Positions 36,430 to 49,500 of a stretch of 64,000 nucleotides of DNA are shown piece by piece. Position numbers and translations under genes: made by a program. Under the pieces are notes generated by a model, which was given only the letters and a program-made list of their open reading frames with translations, did no database searches and was not told the origin of the DNA. Numbering within the stretch: the first letter of the stretch is position 1; every line of letters starts with the position of its first letter. Source of the DNA: Crambe crambe (Eukaryota > Porifera > Demospongiae > Poecilosclerida > Crambeidae); NCBI GenBank assembly GCA_963924555.1, contig OZ004581.1, positions 2,108,001 to 2,172,000 of the forward strand, read 5' to 3'.

Positions 36430-36573
36430 GCCAGACTAGTGGTTGCATTGATGTGGCTTCAGTCGTAAACGGAGTTATAATCCGAGACACTCAGACAGTG
36501 AACAGAATAGAGGCGTGTAGAGAGAGTTGCTACTCCTAAAATCGGATCCTCGATATCTCGATCAACAAGAAAA
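36430..36573 (+). other. Candidate 5' untranslated first exon of the PDZ gene
   Basis: This locally GC-richer, TAGCTA-poor block ends in a good donor (AAGAAAA|GTAAGT at 36574). It has no long frame. It lies 6.2 kb upstream of the first coding exon, which itself has an acceptor at 42738 and only 17 bases before its ATG. A non-coding upstream exon is therefore expected, and this is the best candidate. Confidence 0.35.
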
Positions 36574-37661
36574 GTAAGTTGCTTAAGCTAGTTAGCTAGT
36601 CTCTACCACCCTCTCCCGATCCCCGGGCTAGATACTAAAGCTCGGTATTCATGAGCAATCAAAAGACTGTGAATTAGCTAGCCGGGCTAGAGTGTAGTCT
36701 GGCTAGCTAGAGTGCTGGATGATCTGTGCAATATGATGCACCATAAAATGCAAAAGGGTTAGCTAGCTAGTGTTTTTATGGGCTGAGCTATACATCCATG
36801 CTCAGACACACTGTTGCTAGCTGGTACAGATAGAAAGCAAAACTGAAGGATTGACCACTGATCACTTTGAAATTTTGAGCTGATTGAAGCTGAGAACTAA
36901 TGGAACAGCATTTTAATAATTCAGTCCTATTTGGGATTAAACAGTGTTTATGAAATCATGTATAAATTATCATAAACAGTTAATAGGACCTTGCCACTCC
37001 AACTAGCTACCAGTCCTTTATGGTGGGAACATGTGAAATAGAACGTGTCTATGATAATTATTATTTAGTTTTTGGTGCAGAAACTGCAGAAAAGTATGCA
37101 GACTTTAAAGTCATGTCAATCAACAATAGCCTGAAAAGAAAATTTGAAGCTATACGTGACTTTGTTTTCACTATACACACATGTATTAGCAATCATCAGT
37201 AGGAACACTCTGAATAATGGGGACAGCCATTAATCCCTTCCTCTCTTCAGAGATAAAAAAATACTTCGAAGGTTGCCGGTGCTTTGTATGTCCTTGGAGG
37301 TAGGGTCCTTCTCACCTGCAGAATAGCTAAGTGGAATTTTTTTTTTCCATTGCAGAAATAGTATCAGCTGACACTTATAGAGTGGAATTTTTTTCATCTT
37401 AGGAAAAAGCATGTAAGCACTGATTTTCCTGTGAAATATTTCTTTCACTTTGACAATAACATTATCGGTGTAGTCTTAATAGTCTATTTACTGCTGCAAT
37501 TAGAGGACACTTCTAGAATAACAGACAAGACAATGACCACGAGATTTGGTCTAAGTCTTCATCCTGACCATAAGTAATTATGTGTACAAATTATACCATC
37601 TGTTACAGTTATAGTTTTCTCCCTAGGCCTGTACAAATTGGCTACCACACCTCATACAATG

Positions 37662-38045
<384 letters not shown>

Positions 38046-38492
38046 GTCTTTATAACAATACTGTATCACACACAAAATTAATTGCTGGTCTTTCTGGCCT
38101 ATAAGCAAAGCCTCGTGCATATCTGGTCTTTCTAGCCAAAGCAAACAATCCTACACCACCACACACACCTCACGCAAATTACTAGTCCTTTTAGCCTAAG
38201 CAAAGCAAGCCTGCACCAGATTATCCTAGAACCACGTGCAATCATGCACAAATTGCTGCTCTGGTAACCTTGCAAAACCTCACCACCCATGCAGTCGTGT
38301 GATGTGACTTGATTCAAGCAATGTGGCTTCAAGTCAAGCAGCGTGACTTGACAGTCCATGTTTGTAGCTGGTTCTTTCTCTGGCTTCAGTCAAAGGAACT
38401 GTGTGAAACTCTCAGAGGAAGTTATGAGTGGAGGCATAGCAAAATAAAGTCCATGGTTTATAAGACAATGTGATGTACATTAACTGATGACC

Positions 38493-38496
<4 letters not shown>

Positions 38497-38538
<42 letters not shown>
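38497..38538. repeat. GA microsatellite
   Basis: About 20 GA units, in the opposite strand sense to the CT tract 450 bp upstream. Confidence 0.95.
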
Positions 38539-38539
<1 letters not shown>

Positions 38540-38912
38540 TAAACTTCTCACATCCTTTCCCATAATTATCTCAATTCAAGTCAACAGCTCTGAAATGCCA
38601 AGAGATGACATGTAGTATACACCAGGATCAGTATGAGAGAGGCTTTGGAGAATCACAATCCTATTGAATTAAGAAGCAGTGATATATTATAGCTAATTTG
38701 AGTCCCTGCTTTGTAACAATGAAGTCCATCAAAGTAATGTAATTGTCTGGTAGTGATTTGAGTGGACATCTGTGCAGTGCAAACAGCAGACAACTTGACT
38801 AAAGACTGTACATTTCACACTCTCTGTAATGTAATTCTCCAATGCAGCCTCATCAGTTCTTATAGTGAAGTAAATATTTTCCTATAGGAAGTATGTAATG
38901 GACACCTGTGGG

Positions 38913-38918
<6 letters not shown>

Positions 38919-38986
<68 letters not shown>
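38919..38986. repeat. GA microsatellite
   Basis: About 33 GA units. Confidence 0.95.
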
Positions 38987-38991
<5 letters not shown>

Positions 38992-39699
38992 ATTACAGGT
39001 CAATTGTTTCAGCATTGATTGCTTCCTAACTCCCTTGCCGGAAATTGGAAGTCTTTCGTCTTTCGTACATCAGTGCTGTCTTTCTGAGACAGCTTTATCC
39101 TGTAGAATGAGTGGAACCAATGTACCTTTGCTTTGACTATACAACCAATAAAGTTCAAAGGATAATTTATGTACCTCCTGTAGCCTCTTTAAGTTACATC
39201 CCACCTACTGTAGCTAGCTCCTTACTAACTGTGGATTACCTCTTCCTAGAAAACCACTTCTGATGATGAACATTTTTGGGACCAGCTGCAGTAATATGTG
39301 ATTTAAAAAAAAAAAGAAGGTGTCCTTACATAACTGCAGAGGGTCGGTAATCTCTAATTTATATTCACTTGACCCCTTGATCATTCACTATAATTTATTA
39401 TCTGCTCTCACTTCTCAATTCTTGACCAAATTTCACATTTTAAAACACCAGCAGAGAGAGAGCTGATCAACCACTCTATGAACTGGTTTTTGAAATTTGA
39501 AAGAATTGAGAAAGTTATGGTCATTATGATGAATGATCACGGGATCAGATGGTGGGAGTGGTTTGTTTATTTTTTGGTAAATCTGTAAAGCCTCGTTGTC
39601 ACTTTATTGTGGGTTTGTTAATAAAACAAAAGAGGAGCAATGAACACCTCCTAACATTCTTTTCATAGTTGTTGGCTGTCTCCTTGTACTACATCAACC

Positions 39700-40130
39700 A
39701 TTACTGTAGAGGTGTCCTCAGTACTCAATACAGAGGTTGAATGATACACTTAAAGTACAGTGGGACCTCTCTATTGTGGACACTTTGGGACCTTGGAAAT
39801 TGTCCTTAGTATAGAGGTGTCCTCAATACAGAGGTTGAATGATGTACTAAAGCACAGCGGAACCTCTCTATTGTGGACACTTTGGGACCTAATTGTCCTT
39901 AGTATATAGAGGTGTCCTCAGTACAGAGGTTGAATGATGCACTAAAGTACAGTGCAGTGGAACCTCTCTATTGTGGACTGGAAATTGTCCTTAGTATAGA
40001 GGTGTCCTCAATACAGAGGTTGAAATGCACTAAAGTACAGTGCAACCTCTCTATTGTGGACACTTTGGGACCTTAATTGTAAAAGTGTCTTCAATTCAGA
40101 GGTTGAAGATTCTCTATTGTGGACACTTCA
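39700..40130. repeat. Tandem array of the dispersed 'ggaacctctctattgtggac' repeat
   Basis: About four units of roughly 95-110 bp contain 'ctctattgtggacactttgg' and 'tagaggtgtcctcaatacag'. They are inverted relative to the copies at 33205 and 51000-52085. Confidence 0.85.
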
Positions 40131-40384
40131 ATTGGGAATTTTATTGTCTAGCAATTCCATCAATTCCAAGAATTTCGATTAGAATGAATTGATTTTCACA
40201 CTATATCCGAAGCCCATCACCATGACAAGGCAAACAGTGATCCCTTTTTGTATATAAATATCACTATTGACAGCTTTTGGCAAGATGCTTGACTCAACAG
40301 TTGGTTGGAAAAACAAACCCTTGCTTAGCATAATGCTTTAATTAAACAGTTGCATTCTTTGGGGAACTGATTTTTGGCAGTATT

Positions 40385-40680
40385 GCAGGACACTCGAGTC
40401 TACTAGTCATCCTAAAAGTGTCTGTATTGCAGGACACTCTAAACTAGTCATCCTAAAAGTGACTGTTTTTCAGGACACTCTAGCTGTCCTAAAAGTATCT
40501 GTGGTCCTAAAAGTGTCTGTACTGCAGGACACTCTACTGATCCTAAAAGTGTCTATACAAGAAACTCTACTACGTAGTCATCCTAAACGTGTCTGTATTG
40601 CAGGACACTCTACTGGTCCTAAAAGTGTCTGTATTGCAGGACACTCTAGTGTCTATATTGAAAGAACACTATAGATCATG
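40385..40680. repeat. Minisatellite of 'cctaaaagtgtctgtattgc' type
   Basis: Seven or so units of about 40 bp combine 'gcaggacactct' and 'cctaaaagtgtctg'. Confidence 0.85.
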
Positions 40681-41365
40681 TGTATATTAATTCTCTCCTA
40701 AAATAAGGACACCTCTATCTAATCTGGACATCTTTGAAAGGAGGGCACAGGGAAAGGAGGGCACCTGCTCCTCCTCCTCTTCTTCCTCCCAAGAGTATTG
40801 ACTGCTATTAATCAAGTTATAATCTGCTGATGAGCTAACAATGGATTGTTGGGGTATCTCCATTTAGCAGCCAATTAGGAGCCAAGAGACAGCTGTTCTC
40901 CAAACATAGATCTTGAAACCTGACACCTGGACATTTTGTCTGCATGATATTATTGCTCTATATCATTTTGTGGTCAAAAGTGAAGGTCGATTAAGCTACT
41001 CCCTTGGGCTTTCTGTCTGATCTGCTTAACAAGATTAGATCACTTAATACTTCTATGAATTATTTATAGAATAATTGACTATTTTAGCCCCATGCCTAGT
41101 CCCAGTCATGCTGAGAGAATTTTGGTTTCTGCAGTTATATGAGAGATTAGAGGGAGAGGGAGAGAGAGACTTCCTGACTTAGAGTTTTGTGACTCGGCTT
41201 CCCTTCTAAGAATCATACAAGCTACAACTTCCTTATCGACTATTTACTGTCAAGTTTATAATCTCACAATTGAAGTACATTTATTTAACAAGAACTCAAA
41301 TTTAATACCTACCTTTGTTTGGAGAGTTCTATGAATTGTATACTAATAATCATGAATCAGTATAG

Positions 41366-41970
41366 AGTGGAACCCCTAAAATTAATTATGAATTAGTATA
41401 GAGTATAGAGTGGAACCCCTAAAATTAATTATGAATTAGTATAGAGTATAAAGTGGAACCCCTAAAATTAATTATGAATTAATATAGAGTATAAAGTGGA
41501 ACCCCTAAAATTAATTATGAATTAGTATGGAGTATAGAGTGGAACCCCTAAAATTAATTATGAATTAGTATAGAGTATAGAGTGGAACCCCTAAAATTAA
41601 TTATGAATTAGTATAGAGTATAAAGTGGAACCCCTAAAATTAATTATGAATTAGTATAGAGTATAAAGTGGAACCCCTAAAATTAATTATGAATTAGTAT
41701 GGAGTATAGAGTGGAACCCCTAAAATTAATTATTTGAATTAATATAGAGTATAGAGTGGAACCCCTAAAATTAATTATGAATTAGTATAGAGTATTAAAG
41801 TGGAACCCCTAAAATTAATTATGAATTAGTATGGAGTATAGAGTGGAACCCCTAAAATTAATTATGAATTAATATAGAGTATAGAGTGGAACCCCTAAAA
41901 TTAATTATGGAGTGGAACCCCTAAAATTAATCATGAATTAGTATAGAGTATAGAGTGGAACCCCTAATGT
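41366..41970. repeat. 43-bp minisatellite
   Basis: About fourteen units contain 'gtggaacccctaaaattaat' followed by 'tatgaattagtatagagta'. They are highly regular, with occasional one-base slips. 'gtggaacccct' again recalls the MITE-end word. Confidence 0.95.
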
Positions 41971-42755
41971 GAACTCCCTGAAATGGAAAAGCCTGTATTA
42001 TTCAGGGATCCCTCTGCAATATATATTAATTCACCCCTGAATTAAGGACACCTCCTTGATCAGGACACTTATTACTGGTCCCTAAAGTGTCCTGAAATCA
42101 AGGACGCTTCCTTGATCAGGACACTTATCACTGGACCCTAAAGTGTCCACACTTAAAGGTTGAGTCCCTAAACTTATTATTATCCCGGTTTAAAATGTAC
42201 TCTGATCTCACATCTCAATGATCACAGTAATCAAATTCCTCTCCAAAGACGCTTCTCCAATCAAAACAGTTCTGCATGGTCCAAACAGTGTCTGTACTGA
42301 AAGTAACTGCATTACATTTAAAAATTATACCATGCACTGTATGTACTTGCCTGTAGTCATACTGCACATGTACAGTACATGTACATACATGTACTTGCCT
42401 GAGGAACTGCACATGTACATGTACTTCCCTGGGGACTTGCCTGAGGAGATAAGTAGTCATGTACTGCACATTATAAGAAAGTAATCTCCATTATCTTTTC
42501 TTGTCAACATATGCTGTTGAGTTATTGTTACCATTAGTGTCCACCACCCATGCACAATGTGAGTAGCTGTTTTCAATGTATGTGCTAGCTCATGTAGCGT
42601 CATTTATAAGTATTATGCATCACTCTGTATTGAGGACACCTCTACTAAAGATTTTTGTGGGGTAAAAATGAAGTACAAACCTTCAAAACCACTCTTTCCT
42701 TGTCAATGATTGACTCTTGATTCCTCCTTCCTATGCAGAGCTGAAGTACATATAA

Positions 42756-43873
42756 ATGGATGAACTGTTTCTAAATTCCACTTCTCCCGTTCAACTCGGC
42801 AGCTTCAACTTCCCGGAGGCAGACGGTGCCAGACGGTCCCATCGTCACCATAGCAATGGGGGGAACCCATACGACAAGTACGACAAGGGGAAGAAGCTTC
42901 AGAGTGAGAATGAATACTTGAGAGACCGGGTCAGATCCTGTGAGAGAGGTCTGGGAAAACTCTACCAGGTAAAAAAAAAACAAAAAAAACAGCGATAATT
43001 GATACTGATTACTAGAAGCCTTGGGGCTGAAATTTGGTGTGGAGATAGTCCAACCATTATAGAACACATGACAGAAGTTTAGGACAAATGGCATACTTTA
43101 GCTCTCCATAACTCATGATTACTAGTAGCCTTGGGGCTGAAATTTGGTGTGGAGATAGTCCAACCATTATAGAACACATGACAGAAGTTTAGGACAATTT
43201 CATTGAAGCAGAATTGGCTGATGTAATCAATTAAGCTAATTAAATTTTAAGCTGTACCCTTGAATATTCTCTATAGTGAAAAAGGCTCTCGTGATTTTTT
43301 ACCCAATAATATCAAACGAGGAGTCAATTATCCCTTCAATGCTTCTGTGATGAGGTCATGAATGCACTAAAAGAGGTGTGTAAACATTGTCCCACGCTAC
43401 CACCTCTGGGCTCACTCAGATCTAATTAAAGCAGCTATTTGTTGGCTTGGCGAGGCACCAAAATCTGAGAGCTCATTCTTTTGGGTTATCTAATCTTTGT
43501 AACAATGACTTGCCATCCACACTGTGAGTTTTGAAGCCTAGGGTTTAATTACTGAGCAGGTTGAGATCTGCAATGGACAATAATATGGGCTACTTGTGTG
43601 TTCCTTGAGGTGGTGTATGTGGTCAAAGATCCGCTCTTACCACCCATGCATTGGGTGAGTGACTGACTGGAGATAAAAAGATGGTTTGGATATGCCCTGG
43701 GGGTGTTTAATTGTGGTGGTGGGTAGTGTCCCAGGTTGGCGTTATTATGTGGTTATAATAGTGTCTCTTATGTGGCTGGTTGGCTGTCACCCTTTTTGGT
43801 TGATCACCACATCAGATCACGACTGTACCCACATCAACCTCAAAACAATTAAAAGATTATCCTATTGTACACC

Positions 43874-43921
<48 letters not shown>

Positions 43922-46534
43922 GAGAGAGAGAGAGATTCCTTTTATACGTAGCAGCTATGAGAGTATGTAGGATCAAGTTAGTGCCATAGCCAGACAAAAT
44001 ATCATCACTGCCTTATTTGCATCCTGTTTCCACGACTACCACATGCTTTTGTAATTAGTATTTTGATTGTAGTCTTCAAGGATATGGATCAAAGGAAAGG
44101 GAACACTATTGCGAACATCCTGACCAATTAGAACACAACGAGCTTTCTTTTTTTGTACATGATCGTGTGATGTAGTTGACATTTGGAGGTACAACTCATT
44201 TGTCCCCCTTAATTAAACTCTTTACATACGCATGCAGGCCACGTACCCTATCTCTCCACCCTGCTATATATGTCCTATTCCAGCTACTTCAACCTCCCTA
44301 AAGAGACCACCTCTCTATTAAGGCCACTCCACCATATCCCAACAGCACCTATTCCAGTTATTTCAACTTCCCTGAAGAGACCACCTCTCTATTAAGACCA
44401 CTCCACCATGTCCCAACAGCACCTATTCCAGCTATTTCAACCTCCCTAAGAGACCACCTCTCTATTAAGACCACTCCACCATGTCCCAACAGCACCTATT
44501 CCAGCTATTTGAACCTCCCTAAAGAGACCACCTCTCTATTAAGGCCACTCCACCATGTCCCAATATTACCTTTTCCAGCCATTTCAACCTCCCTACAAAG
44601 ATTAAAGGTCACTTTCCAAAAATCAATACAGAATTTAATGAGAAGGGACAATATTCAAAGTAACCACATGTGACTTCATGGAGCGAGTTGGCTGTGGTAC
44701 CAGAATTTCAATCACTGCCACATGTGACTTCATTCAGGACATGTCAACACTATATTGCATGTCAAGGACAATAATTAACTACTGACCCCACACATGTATA
44801 CACGCAACAGAGTTGGCATGTTCACTGGAGAACTGAATGGGTGCTACAGGCCGATAACATGCGGTGAAGGGCTTTTTATTTCCTTGCCGGCACATTTGTG
44901 CCAGAATTCTATAGCAACATGAGACTCTATGGTGCCTTAACGGGTGATACATTGCATGCAAATTGAGGAATGGAATGGACAAAACTCTTTGGAGAGGCTG
45001 AACTATGTATGGTATTTCAACAGCATCTATTCCATCCTCCCTAAAGAGACCACCTCGCTATTAAGGCCACTCCACCATGTCCCAACAGCACCTATTCCAG
45101 CTATCTCAACCTCCCTAAAGAGACCACCTCTCTATTAAGGCCACTCCACCATGTCCCAAAAGCACCTATTCCAGTGGACTGTTCCAGTGGAGCACGTGGC
45201 ATTGGTCTCCATTGATCAGACAGGGTTCTCCGACCGGAATATGTAGCTCAGATGTCCACAATAACAAGCAGCTTACTTCTTTTGCTTGTACACACAAAAT
45301 AACTGACAATCTTCACATCATTGACCATCCAGAGTACGGAAAACATGAACGATTAATGGCCTCTGATGTGCACTTTTTCCTTCACTTGTAAGGTATATGT
45401 GTTTTACAACACTCCATTGACTAGAGCATGGCATCTGCCCAAAATATCGTGACAGAGACAAACGACCAACTCCATGACTCGTTGCATTCACGTTTCATGT
45501 CTCGTTACTCCATGAAACCAGCAACTCCTGCACACGTGCAGCATTATCTGCAGTCAATCAGTATAATGTTCCAGTTACACTGTATCGTTATCAGAGAACC
45601 CTGTTGTATTAGATTCTTTCTCTATCCAGGCCCCCCAACTATGCTAATCTAAAGCACTGAGACCACCACCTCTCTATTAAGGCCACTCCACCATGTCCCA
45701 ACAGCACCTATTCCAGCTATTTCTGCCTCCATAAAGAGACCACCTCTCTCTATATTAAGGCCATTCCACCATATATATCCCACCTCTTTATTAAGGCCAT
45801 GCACTCCAGCCTCCCTAAAGAGGCCGCCGCGTGAAGCTGTGTTTGTTTTGCCTGTGAGTTTATAAGGAATGTGGAGTGTATCTCCATCTCCCATGATGAT
45901 ACAAACTCACTTGAAGTTACTGTGGGAACTCTTCAAAGCTGTAGTAAATGTTATGAAAATGTATACTTTTGTGGATGAAATATTATATAGTGTTATGTAC
46001 TGCAAGAAAAAGAAAAGAAGAAAAAGTTGTTTTTGCCAGTCAAATCAGTTGTAGAATTAGATCAAGTGCTTTATCACTGTTGCATTAGAGATTACTAGCA
46101 TCGCATTAGAGATTACTAGCATCAAATTAGAGATTACTAGTGTTGTGTTAGAGATTACTAGTGTTGCATTAGAGATTACTAGTGTTGCATTAGAGTGTTC
46201 CATCATGTTGCATTAATATTGCATCAAACAGTAGTCTACTACAGTACAGTGTTGACCCATCACCAAACATGGCTGCATGAACTTGGAGACCAACCCAGGG
46301 CTGGAGAACTCGGTTGTAGTACATACAGTCTCACCTGCAAACCACAAAAACATGACTTCTTCTGTGATATAATTTCATTTTTATTCATCTTGTGGTCATA
46401 ATAATAATAGGCTTGTAGGGTTCCCCTATAAGGAGAAAAAGCCTGACCTTTATTGCAAGGGAAATGCTGAGTGTGTTGGGAAGAGACAAAGTTCTCTGAC
46501 AGACTAGAATTGCTGACTGTATCTTCCTTCCATT

Positions 46535-46583
<49 letters not shown>

Positions 46584-49500
46584 AGGGGGGGGGGAGGAGA
46601 AAGTTCGCAGACAGTGTCTTCCTTCATTCCTTCCTTCTTCCTTGTGGGGAGAGAGAAAGAGAGAGTTCTCTTACAGTGTCTTCATTCCATGTGGGGAGAG
46701 AGAGAGAGAGTTCTAATTCTCTGACAGACTATGAGTTACTGACTATAATCTCTTCCTTTCATGTGAGTATAATATGTGTGGGAGAGAGAACTAAAAGTAT
46801 GAGTTGCTGACTGACAGTATCTTGAACTTCCTCCCTGATCAGGATATTGGGAGGTCCTGCAGACATGATGCAATATCCCTTTCTATTAATCTCTCTCACT
46901 CAGTGTGCAGTGACCATGTAGGGACCACACAAGGTCATGGACAGAAACAGCTAGAATGCACATGATGCTGACTCTTAACCTACCACTGTGACAGTCATGA
47001 TTGCATTGAACACTGTAGCTATAGCTTGATAGTTCATTGACAAAGATGAACTCTTAAACCTATCACTGTCACAACTGCACTGAATATATTATCTTTAATG
47101 GGTGTGATAGTTCATTGACAAAGATGTTAATGGTTCATTGACAAAGATGAACTCTTAACCTACCAGCACTGAATACAGTAATGGCTGTGCATGTAGTTCA
47201 TTGACAAGGATGACCTGATCACTTGGAAGTATGTAGAAGTTCAAAGTGCAATAATTATTCTAATTATATGAAGTTACCGAGTTGATAGGGTTTAATGAGC
47301 CACTTGACACTTCTAAGTCAGCATTGAGGCTCTAGTCAGTCAGCTAATGCATTCCTAATGACAATACTGGAGTCAATCAGCTAAACATTGTTATATTTAA
47401 TAGTGCTGAAATGTGATCAAGCTGGAGTTAAGTCTGCTAAGGCTGGAAGCATTGTTATATTAATAGTGCTGAAATGTGATCAAGTCAGCTAAGGTTGGAA
47501 GCATTGTATTAATAGTACTGAAATGTGATGTGATCAAGATAGTCAGCTAAGGCTGGAAAGCGTAAGTGCTGAAATGCAATCAAGGGAGTTAGTCAGCTGT
47601 GGTTGGAAGTCATTCTTATACTGTGCTGAAACATGACCAGTTATAAATACCAGGAAGCCACCAATAAGAAGAGCGGCGTGGATGACCACATTACAGTACT
47701 ATCAGTTACTCTGCTGATGGTATGCAGTTTATCTGTTTATTTTTCTCTTATAAGAGCATGTATGATTTATGATCATTGCATTTTAAGTGGATGTTAGTAA
47801 TAACTCTCCATGCAATCAGGACACCCTTAAGAGTTTTTGGTCCTCCACACTGAGAGGTTAATCACATAATATGCATCTAACGAGATGAGTAATGGAACAC
47901 TCTTACCATCCTCATTGAAGTGATAAGTGCAACTGTGATACAACACTCTTTCTGTGTCCTAAATAGAGAGATTTCCACAATAAACATGCTTTGATAATTT
48001 TGTTCCAAACTTCTGTCATGTGTTCCATAATGGTTAGACTATCTCCACACCAAATATCCAGACCACGGCAACTAGTAGTCAAGAGTTATGGTCAGCCAAA
48101 GTTCAAAAAGTGGCCCCAAAAATGAAATCGTCATTTCTACTTGGATAGGATGCAGAAAAAGTGTCCTGATTTTTAGAAGTATTGCTGTTTCTATAGCTAC
48201 AGTGAAATCTGTCTATAACTAGCGACCTCTCTGGGTGACTAAAGTTGGTCTCTTAATGGAGGTGGTCTCTTTACAGAGGTCATTAATGGTACAGGAATAA
48301 CCAAGTGGTCTTTTAAAGAGAGGTGGTCTCAGAATAAATAGTGTCCTTAATATTATAATTATTATGTTATGGGGACACAAAAAGAAAGAAAGAGAGGTGG
48401 CCTCAAATTTCATGGCTTATCTTGCTCAAAAAGCATTTTAATTTGTGGGTCAGGATCACTGCCACTTGGCTCAATAAGATATGGCGTGGTTACATTCCTG
48501 GTACCACCTGAAAAGAGGACGTTTTGAATTCCTAAATGATTAGATTCCCACGACCTTTTTGATGATACTAATTTGTAGTAATTGCAAGAGAAATTCCAGT
48601 GGCCACAATAAGAGCCATGGAAACAAAGGGCTAGTATTCCCTCCCTCCCCCCCCCCCCCCCAAAAAAAAAAAAGAAAAAGAAAAGAAAAGAGGACAATTT
48701 CAAGTTTTTAAAGAAATGCTTTCAGTACACTAGTACACGGTATACCAAAATTGTACAGTATCAACTGTTTTAAAAAAATAACTGTATTTTTGAGTACTAT
48801 GACGTTGTGTGCAGTGTTGTTTGATTATGTTTAAAAAACAACTGTATTTTTAAGTACTATGACATTGTGTGCATAGAGTGTTATTTGATTATGTTATTGC
48901 AAGACTTAATCATTCAGCACTGCAATACATTTTTTGTATTGTGTTTATAGTTTATCTTCTTTCCTATAGATAAACATTTAATGTTAATATTTTCCTTTTA
49001 TACAATTTTTACAAGTTGCTGTTTCATTATTTTTCTTCCATAGATGATCATGGACTCCGATAAACCTGCCATGCGTACCCAGTATCCCAACCACCAGCGC
49101 TCGGCTTCCTCCACCTACTATGATTCCAATTCCCTCACGCTCAGTCCCACTCTGGATCCAAATATGTACAACGGGAACGGAATGGAATTTGACAACCTTC
49201 CCAGTCCGGTTCCACAAGTGTCCATGTCAGTACTGCAAGGTGTAATAGAGAAGGTAATAAATAGCAAAGGAGCCTACCATAACAACTTTCTAAGTCATAA
49301 TAGCTTTCATACTTACCCAGAGTTGATTTATTTTCGTGGTCATGTTCAACAGCATGAAAATTAATCACATGAAATTTAATTACATTGTACAAAATAGTAT
49401 AAAAGGTAATGACAAGTAAACTGTAACAAGAAAATTGTAAAACATGAATCTTTAATTGAGTGATTAATAATGAGCTTTTACTACATAAGGTAATTAGTTT

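Noticed and set aside
36430..36573. A tRNA or other structured RNA in the GC-richer block
   Set aside because: No tRNA arm or box pattern could be read; a non-coding first exon explains it better.
46471..46810. Cys-Val repeat frames
   Set aside because: They come from the GT microsatellite inside an intron of the PDZ gene.
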